A DNA stretch of 11,364 nt from an uncultured Bacilli bacterium (GTDB taxonomy: Bacteria > Bacillota_I > Bacilli_A > RF39 > UBA660), in contig CANQEF010000026.1 of assembly GCA_947594675.1 (NCBI GenBank), positions 1 to 11,364 of the forward strand, read 5' to 3'. Position numbers and translations under genes: made by a program. A model generated the notes under the pieces. That model saw only the letters and a list, made by a program, of their open reading frames with translations, ran no database searches and was not told where the DNA came from. Positions 6,820-11,364 of this stretch are shown piece by piece (position 1 is the first letter of the stretch; the number at the start of each line of letters is the position of its first letter).

Positions 6820-7723
6820 AAAAATATTAGAAGATAATGATTTGTTATTAAATAAAATAGGGTATAAGGGTCATAGTAAGATAATTGATACTGATAAGGG
6901 TAAGTTTGTCTTAAAGGAAAAAAGAAATAATTTATCTGAAATACATAATTATTTAAGTTTGAAAAAGTATTATAGTTACTTACCAATTACTAATGATTAT
7001 AATGATAATTATGAATTATATCCTTTTATAGAAGAAGTCTGTACTGATTGTTCATCAAAAGCAGTGGATTTAATTTATGAGCTTTCTATGCTACATGTAA
7101 AAACTACTACTTATGAAGAAGTTAATTTAGATGAAATAAAAAAAATATATGAAGATACCAATAAACAAATTGATTATTTATATAAGTATTATTTAGATTT
7201 ACAAGATTATATTGAAGGTAATGTTTATATGGCACCAAGTGAATACTTGTTAATTAGAAATATAAGTAATATTTATAAAATGCTTAATTTTTCTAAGGAA
7301 AAAATAAATGAATGGTATCAAGAAACAGAAAAATTAAAAAAACAAAGATATGTTCTTCTAAATAATAATTTAAAATTGGATCATTTTTTAGAGGGAAAAA
7401 ATAATTATTTTATAAATTGGGATAAAGCTAAAAGAGGAATAGTGGTTTATGATTTTTTAAACTTTTTTCATAATAATTATTTGGATTTGGATATGAAATC
7501 TTTGTATGATCTTTATCAAGCAAAATATCCTTTTACAAAAGATGAGAAAAATTTATTTTTAGCTCTTTTAGCTATTCCTTTTAAAATTGATTTTAAAGAT
7601 AGTAATTATGTTAATACTTTAAAGGTTAAAAATTTAGTAATTTACCTTAATAAAGTATTGGTTTTTATTTCAGAAGAGAATGAAAAATATCAAGAAATTG
7701 ATGAATATAAATTCAAAGAATAA
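6812..7723 (+). CDS. ysxE: YsxE/CotS-like kinase-fold spore coat protein
   Basis: YsxE, CotS and YutH are spore-coat-associated members of the aminoglycoside-phosphotransferase/protein-kinase-like fold. Here a lobe with GKFVLKEKR (30-38, candidate nucleotide-binding Lys35) is followed by LLNNNLKLDHFL (182-193), FINWDKAKRG (200-209; Asp204 at the metal-binding position) and VYDFLNFF (212-219). These match the loop order of the family. However, the usual catalytic H-G/N-D triplet appears as N-N-N, so catalysis is doubtful; it may be a structural pseudokinase. The ATG lies inside the end of the spoVID-like gene (eight-base overlap), implying translational coupling; I see no independent promoter. 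Length of 303 residues is near the family norm. A terminator follows after a long hairpin. Confidence 0.75.
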   Translation: MIRKILEDNDLLLNKIGYKGHSKIIDTDKGKFVLKEKRNNLSEIHNYLSLKKYYSYLPITNDYNDNYELYPFIEEVCTDCSSKAVDLIYELSMLHVKTTTYEEVNLDEIKKIYEDTNKQIDYLYKYYLDLQDYIEGNVYMAPSEYLLIRNISNIYKMLNFSKEKINEWYQETEKLKKQRYVLLNNNLKLDHFLEGKNNYFINWDKAKRGIVVYDFLNFFHNNYLDLDMKSLYDLYQAKYPFTKDEKNLFLALLAIPFKIDFKDSNYVNTLKVKNLVIYLNKVLVFISEENEKYQEIDEYKFKE

Positions 7724-7754
7724 GATAAAAGCATTTAAACGTGTCGTTATAAAA

Positions 7755-7796
7755 AGTAATAATAATAGTTGATAAAAAATAATTATTATTGTTACT
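7755..7796. repeat. 16-bp AT-rich inverted repeat
   Basis: Arms 7755-7770 and 7781-7796 pair over 16 positions (two G-U pairs) around a 10-base loop. It lies 31 bases after the ysxE-like stop and just before a separate terminator hairpin. There is no T-run immediately after it, so it looks like an RNA 3'-end stabiliser or a tandem terminator element rather than a terminator alone. Confidence 0.7.
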
Positions 7797-7805
7797 ATTA
7801 TGAAG

Positions 7806-7836
7806 GAAAGGAAGAATATATTACTTCTTCTTTTTT
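7806..7836 (+). terminator. intrinsic terminator of the spoVID-ysxE unit
   Basis: GAAGAA (7811-7816) pairs with TTCTTC (7825-7830) around an 8-base loop, can extend outward by G-U and A-T pairs, and is followed by TTTTTT (7831-7836). Confidence 0.75.
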
Positions 7837-7928
7837 GTTTGCAGAAGTTGCAGCGACAAAAGAAAGAATGTTTGTTTTTCATAGTTTTATCACCTATAAT
7901 ATTTTATGTTTTTTATATATTTTGGTAC

Positions 7929-7957
7929 TTTAAATTTAAAATTTAAATTGATATAAT
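7929..7957 (+). promoter_or_regulatory. hydrogenase promoter with overlapping AT palindrome
   Basis: TTTAAA (7929-7934) and TATAAT (7952-7957), 17 bases apart, form a plausible housekeeping promoter for the hydrogenase-rubrerythrin unit. A perfect palindrome, TTTAAATTT (7929-7937), A, AAATTTAAA (7939-7947), covers the -35 and most of the spacer, a typical place for a repressor operator. It does not match the Rex (TTGTTAA...TTAACAA) pattern. Leader to the start codon is about 85 bases. From 7837 to 7928 I see no gene or RNA. Confidence 0.55.
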
Positions 7958-8009
7958 TTTTGTAGGTGATATTTTGGAAATATTTGAGGCAGTTTAGGTA
8001 TTCTTTTAG

Positions 8010-8048
8010 AAGGTGAGGTGTAGTCGAGACTTGCCTACTCGATTTTAA
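8010..8048 (+). promoter_or_regulatory. unusual translation-initiation leader of the hydrogenase gene
   Basis: The only good Shine-Dalgarno sequence (AAGGTGAGGTG, 8010-8020) is about 30 bases before the ATG at 8049, too far for normal initiation. Between them AGTCGAG (8022-8028) can pair with CTCGATT (8038-8044) around a 9-base loop, which would bring the two close together. Alternatively a five-codon frame TTG at 8031 ending in TAA at 8046-8048 abuts the ATG, so ribosomes could reinitiate at TAAATG. An upstream start in the same frame is excluded by that TAA. Confidence 0.5.
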
Positions 8049-9455
8049 ATGAAGTATAAGTGTAAAAAGTGTTTAAAGTTATTTGAAAGTAATGAAGAAA
8101 ATCCTGTTTGTCCTTATTGCAAGGCAGATAAAACTAATCTTGAAGAGGCAAAAGTTAATAAGGGACCTATACCTATTTCAAAAAATAATCCTGGTATAAT
8201 GAGAATTGAACAAAGATGTATCAAGTGTGGAAGATGTAGTACTATTTGTAAGGAACAAGTTGGTGTTAATTATGATTTTTCTAAGGCTAAGCGAGAAGTT
8301 TGTCTATCATGTGGACAGTGTATTTTAAATTGTCCGGTAGGAGCTTTGGTTCCTAAGTATAATTATAAAAAAGTTACTGATTATTTGCATGATACCGATA
8401 AAATAGTAGTTGCATTTACTTCTCCCGCTGTTAGAGTTGCTTTGGGAGAAGAGTTTCAATCTATGGAAGTTAATGTAGAGGGAAAGATGGTGGCGTCTTT
8501 AAAGAAACTTGGTTTTGATTATGTTTTCGATACAACGTTTGGTGCTGATTTAACGATAATGGAAGAGGCTTATGAATTTGTAAATAGGCTTAAAGAAAGA
8601 AAAAATTTGCCTCAGTTTAGTAGTTGTTGTCCGGCTTGGGTGCGTTATTTAGAAATTTATCATCCTGATTTGATTAACCATTTGTCTAGTTGCAAAAGTC
8701 CTATAGGGATGCAAGGGACTATGATAAAAAAATATTTTAGTAAAATGATAAATGTTGATGAAAATGATATTATTGCTGTTGCAATTACACCTTGTACTGC
8801 TAAAAAAAGGGAAATTACTTTAAATAATAATCTGGATACTGATTTTGTTTTGACAACAACAGAGCTAGCTATGATGATAAGAGAAAATGATATTAATTTT
8901 AATAGTTTAGAAGAGATAGAATTTGATAGTATCATGAATAGAGGAAGTGGGGCAGGTGTTATTTTTGGTAGTTCGGGAGGAGTCACTGAGGCTTTAGTAA
9001 GAACGGCGTATTATTATTTAACAGGTGAAGATGCTCCGAGTGAATTTTTGGAATTTAAAAAAGTTAGAGGATATGATACTTGTAAAGAGGCAAGTGTTGA
9101 TTTTGCTGGTTTTAGGTTGAATTTATTGGTTATTCATGGTATGCTAAATATCGAGGATGTTTTGAAATCAGTAGATCAAAGTAAGTATGATTTTATTGAG
9201 GTTATGAATTGTCCTTTAGGATGTGTAGGCGGTGGAGGGCAACCTTTAGGTATTATTTCTAAGCAAAAAGAAATTGTTGAAAAAAGGAGTCAGGGACTTT
9301 ATAAAGAAGATAGTAAATTAAATGTAAAAGTCAGTTATAAAAATCCTGATATTATTGATATTTATAATTGCTTTTTAGAAAGGCCTTCAAGTCCTATCGC
9401 TTTAGAGTTTCTTCATACAAGTTATGAAGATAGGAGTAGTATATTAGGAGAGTAA
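8049..9455 (+). CDS. hydA: [FeFe] hydrogenase with N-terminal rubredoxin-like domain
   Basis: Monomeric cytosolic [FeFe] hydrogenase, which interconverts protons and H2, usually with ferredoxin. Of the 468 residues, 1-30 form a rubredoxin/zinc-ribbon-like unit with CKKC (5-8) and CPYC (21-24). Then come two [4Fe-4S] sites, Cys57/60/63/67 and Cys85/88/91/95, and the H-cluster domain: SSCCPAW (191-197; Cys193 proton relay, Cys194 ligand), TPCTAKK (247-253; Cys249) and MNCPLGC-VGGGGQP (386-399; Cys388 and Cys392). The C-terminal NPDI...LERPSSPIALEFLHTSY is the typical small-subunit-like end. The ligand cysteines are all there, but the usual Met of MPC is Thr247, and MACPGGC is MNCPLGC, so it is a divergent variant. 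The ATG at 8049 is required to include the Cys-rich domain. It is followed after 39 bases by rubrerythrin, probably in one transcript. Maturases HydEFG are not in the window. Confidence 0.95.
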   Translation: MKYKCKKCLKLFESNEENPVCPYCKADKTNLEEAKVNKGPIPISKNNPGIMRIEQRCIKCGRCSTICKEQVGVNYDFSKAKREVCLSCGQCILNCPVGALVPKYNYKKVTDYLHDTDKIVVAFTSPAVRVALGEEFQSMEVNVEGKMVASLKKLGFDYVFDTTFGADLTIMEEAYEFVNRLKERKNLPQFSSCCPAWVRYLEIYHPDLINHLSSCKSPIGMQGTMIKKYFSKMINVDENDIIAVAITPCTAKKREITLNNNLDTDFVLTTTELAMMIRENDINFNSLEEIEFDSIMNRGSGAGVIFGSSGGVTEALVRTAYYYLTGEDAPSEFLEFKKVRGYDTCKEASVDFAGFRLNLLVIHGMLNIEDVLKSVDQSKYDFIEVMNCPLGCVGGGGQPLGIISKQKEIVEKRSQGLYKEDSKLNVKVSYKNPDIIDIYNCFLERPSSPIALEFLHTSYEDRSSILGE

Positions 9456-9494
9456 TTTCCTTAATATAAATTTATAAAGAAAGAGGTATGTATA

Positions 9495-10034
9495 ATGGAA
9501 TTAAAAGGAAGTAAAACTGAACAAAATTTAATGACTGCTTTTGCAGGAGAAAGCCAAGCTAGAAATAAATATACTTATTATGCTAGTAAAGCTAAAAAAG
9601 ATGGTTATGAACAATTAGCTGCTATTTTTTTAGAGACTGCTGAAAATGAAAAAGAGCATGCTAAGTTGTGGTTTAAAGAATTGCATGGAGGGGATATTCC
9701 TTCAACAGAAGAAAATTTAACTGATGCAGCAAATGGTGAAAATTATGAATGGACTGAGATGTATAAAGAGTTTGCTGAAACAGCTAAAGAAGAAGGATTT
9801 ACTCGTTTAGCATTTCTTTTCCAAAAAGTTGGAGAAATTGAGAAAGAACATGAAAAGAGATATTTAAAATTACTTCAAAATATCAAAGATAATAGAGTGT
9901 TCCATAAAGATGGAGAAAAGATTTGGGTTTGCCGTAATTGTGGACATGTTTATGAAGGAAAGGATGCTTTAGAAGTATGTCCTGTATGTAGTCATAAACA
10001 AAGTTTTATGGAATTAAAAGCTGAAAATTATTAA
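9495..10034 (+). CDS. rbr: rubrerythrin (NAD(P)H/rubredoxin-linked peroxidase)
   Basis: Rubrerythrin reduces H2O2 in anaerobes using a diiron site and a rubredoxin-type iron. The 179-residue protein has the full two-domain form: a four-helix bundle with Glu19 (GESQAR), the ExxH at 52-55 (EKEH), Glu95 and a second ExxH at 116-119 (EKEH); then a C-terminal rubredoxin domain with CRNC (146-149) and CPVC (162-165). All expected ligands appear present. AAGAGGT (9481-9487) lies seven bases before ATG. There is no terminator between it and the hydrogenase gene, and one follows it, so both are likely co-transcribed, linking peroxide defence to hydrogenase electron flow. Confidence 0.96.
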   Translation: MELKGSKTEQNLMTAFAGESQARNKYTYYASKAKKDGYEQLAAIFLETAENEKEHAKLWFKELHGGDIPSTEENLTDAANGENYEWTEMYKEFAETAKEEGFTRLAFLFQKVGEIEKEHEKRYLKLLQNIKDNRVFHKDGEKIWVCRNCGHVYEGKDALEVCPVCSHKQSFMELKAENY

Positions 10035-10044
10035 AATTAAGATT

Positions 10045-10074
10045 AAAAGTGCTCTAAATTTAGAGTTCTTTTTT
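10045..10074 (+). terminator. intrinsic terminator of the hydA-rbr unit, possibly bidirectional
   Basis: GCTCT (10051-10055) pairs with AGAGT (10062-10066) around AAATTT, extended outward by G-C and four A-T pairs past one mismatch, ending in TTTTTT (10069-10074). The opposite strand also has a short T tract, so it may serve the minus-strand gene that ends at 10195. Confidence 0.75.
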
Positions 10075-10075
10075 G

Positions 10076-10101
10076 TTTATAAGTAATTTTCTCCTTATAA
10101 A
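10076..10101. repeat. 8-bp inverted repeat
   Basis: TTTATAAG (10076-10083) and CTTATAAA (10094-10101) are perfect complements with a 10-base loop, immediately after the rbr terminator. No T-run follows on either strand. Apart from this I see nothing between 10075 and 10194. Confidence 0.5.
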
Positions 10102-10194
10102 GAATAATTTGTTTGATTGATAAGTATAAACTAGTATTTATTAAATCATGGCCTTTCAGTATCATTAATTTTTAAATCATTTTGTTTCAAAAGA

Positions 10195-10572
10195 TTAGGT
10201 GAAAGATATTTCAGTATTTAAGTTTTCATCGACAACAGCTATGTATAAAAGAATTGCTCCAGCTATTGTAAATAGGATAGAGGCCCAGAAATTTAGTGTA
10301 GCTAAATCTTTGGCTTTTTGGTCTTTGGTATTTTTCGATTTTATGTAACTTTCATAACTATCATATAAATAATATATATAAATAATCATGGCAATTGAAA
10401 AGACAAATATTAAAGCATTACGATATATCTGTTTATCTTCTTCATTATAATATTTGAAATATTTTTCTTCATAAAAATTTCCATATATGGATATTCCAAT
10501 TAAAATGATGCAAACTATCCAAATGAAATTTTCTATTTTTATTTGTTCTATTCTTTCAATATTTTCTTTCAT
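10195..10572 (-). CDS. small three-helix membrane protein, unknown
   Basis: I do not recognise a named family for this 125-residue protein. It has an amphipathic, charged N terminus (KENIERIEQIKIEN), then three hydrophobic segments at about 15-33, 52-70 and 93-113, separated by Tyr/Glu/Lys-rich loops (NFYEEKYFKYYNEEDKQ at about 32-48 and SKNTKDQKAKD at about 78-88). The short acidic tail follows the last helix. It is the only convincing minus-strand gene in the window and shares a 52-base intergenic region with the divergent gene at 10625. No clear ribosome binding site precedes its ATG, so it may be poorly translated or leaderless. Reality of the gene rests on its length in very AT-rich DNA and the sensible membrane topology. 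Confidence 0.65.
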   Translation of the reverse strand: MKENIERIEQIKIENFIWIVCIILIGISIYGNFYEEKYFKYYNEEDKQIYRNALIFVFSIAMIIYIYYLYDSYESYIKSKNTKDQKAKDLATLNFWASILFTIAGAILLYIAVVDENLNTEISFT

Positions 10573-10601
10573 ATTAAAATATATTCTAGAAATTAATTTA
10601 A

Positions 10602-10619
10602 TATAATTTTATAGGTGAT
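10602..10619 (+). promoter_or_regulatory. -10 element and ribosome binding site of the next gene
   Basis: TATAAT (10602-10607) is followed six bases later by AGGTGAT (10613-10619). I find no convincing -35. AGGTGAT sits five bases before a TTG at 10625 and eleven before an ATG at 10631, so it favours the TTG start. Transcription from this -10 would start nearly at the ribosome binding site. Confidence 0.4.
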
Positions 10620-10624
10620 GATCT

Positions 10625-10978
10625 TTGAGTATGATACCTAATGTACATCCAAAAGTTTTTTCAGGTAGTGCTGTTGCTGTTGGATATATTTTAATAGATG
10701 ATATGACTGCTAATGAACAGAATGCTTTAGGCAACTGGTTAATGCTCATTGCTCAGGTTCTTTCAACAAATGCTTTTTATCAGCAAGTGCAGGAAGAAAG
10801 AGGGAATAAGCTAAAGAATAGTACTAATAGTGGGAAAAGTACTAATTATAATGGTAATTATACTAATACTAATAACAATTCGGAGGCTAATGCTAATAAT
10901 TCTAATGAAATAGACATGTTAAAGAAAATGATAGATGCTTTAAATAAAGAAATAAATAATTTAGAAAAAAGATTATAA
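10625..10978 (+). CDS. conserved-looking protein of unknown function with Asn-rich tail
   Basis: The 117-residue product begins (TTG start) MSMIPNVHPK. Residues 1-58 look like a compact conserved domain: a Gly/Ala/Val segment (FSGSAVAVGYIL), an acidic patch (IDDMTANEQNALGNW) and a helix (LMLIAQVLSTNAFYQQ). Residues about 65-95 are low-complexity Asn/Thr/Ser (TNYNGNYTNTNNN), and the last 20 or so form a short coiled coil (EIDMLKKMIDALNKEINNLEKRL). There is no signal peptide, and the N-terminal hydrophobic stretch is too short and mixed to call a membrane helix. The TTG is chosen because AGGTGAT lies five bases before it; ATG at 10631 would remove two residues. I do not know its function. The layout (globular domain, flexible linker, coiled coil) suggests an assembly or scaffold protein. 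Confidence 0.75.
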   Translation: MSMIPNVHPKVFSGSAVAVGYILIDDMTANEQNALGNWLMLIAQVLSTNAFYQQVQEERGNKLKNSTNSGKSTNYNGNYTNTNNNSEANANNSNEIDMLKKMIDALNKEINNLEKRL

Positions 10979-11110
10979 TTAGGTACATGTTTTCAATTTC
11001 TTTGTAAATACTATAAATAAGAAAAAACAGTGGTTTATTAACCAATAGAAAATGTGATGATTTTTTGTTATGTTTTTTGTATATAGATAGTATTTAGAAG
11101 GTGTGAATAA
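10979..11110. other. intergenic region
   Basis: No gene or strong terminator is visible on the plus strand. A short perfect hairpin TGGTT-TATT-AACCA (11031-11044) lacks a following T-run; on the minus strand it is followed by a T-rich stretch. Near 11065-11093, TTGTTA and TAGTAT, 17 bases apart, could be a weak promoter for the gene at 11111. Confidence 0.3.
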
Positions 11111-11364
11111 ATGAGAAAAAAAATTGATTTATTTTTAGTGTGTGCATTAGTTTTGTTAGTAATTTCTTTTAGTGTTGGCTATTCTGTTTTAAATAGAGAG
11201 TTAAAAATAACGGGAGAACTTGCATATAAAGTACCAGCTGATATTAGAATAACTAATGTAAAACTAGATTCTATAAATGGTGGTAAGGAAATGTTTACTC
11301 CTAATTTTTCTACTGATGAAATTATTTTAGGATATGATTTAGATAATGATGCATCTTCTATTAC
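11111..11364 (+). CDS. exported or membrane-anchored surface protein, 5' part
   Basis: Only the first 84 residues are inside the window. After MRKK comes a hydrophobic segment (about 6-25, LFLVCALVLLVISFSVGY), acting as a signal peptide or signal anchor, then NRELKITGEL and a beta-rich region (DIRITNVKLDS, NFSTDEIILGYDLDNDASSIT). The pattern hydrophobic-VGY-x-x-L-N...I-x-G is common in N termini of large repeat-containing or pilin/TasA-like surface proteins of Bacillota. This is recollection of the general type, not a precise family assignment. AGAAGGTG (11096-11103) is seven bases before ATG. A similar VGYGVLFTK anchor appears in the decayed gene near 600, so the surface-protein type may occur twice here. 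Confidence 0.75.
   Translation, partial: MRKKIDLFLVCALVLLVISFSVGYSVLNRELKITGELAYKVPADIRITNVKLDSINGGKEMFTPNFSTDEIILGYDLDNDASSI

Noticed and set aside
7670..7882. Minus-strand frame of 70 residues with an AGGTG eight bases before its ATG and a Cys-rich start (CRCNFC)
   Set aside because: It runs into the end of the ysxE-like gene, its body is the complement of the 16-bp hairpin and the terminator, which explain the hydrophobic and Lys/Arg runs, and I see no good promoter. The apparent ribosome binding site is one arm of an inverted repeat. It could still be a small protein, but support is thin.
7957..8048. Riboswitch in the hydrogenase leader
   Set aside because: The leader is about 90 bases, and I could not match any known aptamer core; only a small hairpin and possible mini-ORFs are visible.
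8660..8986. Minus-strand frame of 108 residues inside the hydrogenase gene
   Set aside because: It is fully inside a confident gene, with hydrophobic bias expected from antisense of AT-rich coding DNA.

Overview
The window is very AT-rich and comes from a low-GC Gram-positive bacterium. Most likely it is an anaerobic gut member of Bacillota, class Bacilli (an uncultured RF39- or Erysipelotrichales-like lineage is my guess). The reasons are strong AGGAGG-type ribosome binding sites, short U-tract terminators, the gene order tig - lon - spoVID-like - ysxE-like (a shrunken form of the Bacillus tig-clpX-lonB-lonA-engB-hem-spoVID-ysxE block), an oxygen-sensitive [FeFe] hydrogenase, and a rubrerythrin. 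No gene here ends in TGA.

Left end (1-900): the 3' part of an Rpn/PD-(D/E)XK putative transposase gene, whose tail contains four 36-bp tandem repeats, then a terminator and a decayed surface-protein gene. Centre (900-7840): tig with its own promoter and terminator; then lon followed closely by two unnamed genes whose products are full-length paralogs of each other; then, after another terminator, a spoVID-like LysM gene overlapping a ysxE-like kinase-fold gene. The last two point to spore coat assembly, so this lineage has, or recently had, endospore formation. The two paralogs sit where Bacillus carries engB and the haem genes, between a protease and coat genes, and are the best candidates for something undescribed.

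Right part (7840-10075): a promoter carrying an AT palindrome drives an [FeFe] hydrogenase with an N-terminal rubredoxin-like domain, followed by rubrerythrin and a shared terminator. I read this as an H2/redox and peroxide-defence unit in which rubredoxin-type centres may pass electrons. The hydrogenase start codon lacks a normally placed ribosome binding site; a hairpin, or a five-codon mini-ORF ending in TAAATG, lies between a good Shine-Dalgarno and the ATG.

Right end (10075-11364): a small three-helix membrane protein on the minus strand, a divergent gene for a conserved-looking protein with an Asn-rich tail and coiled coil, and the 5' end of an exported or membrane-anchored surface protein that runs off the window.
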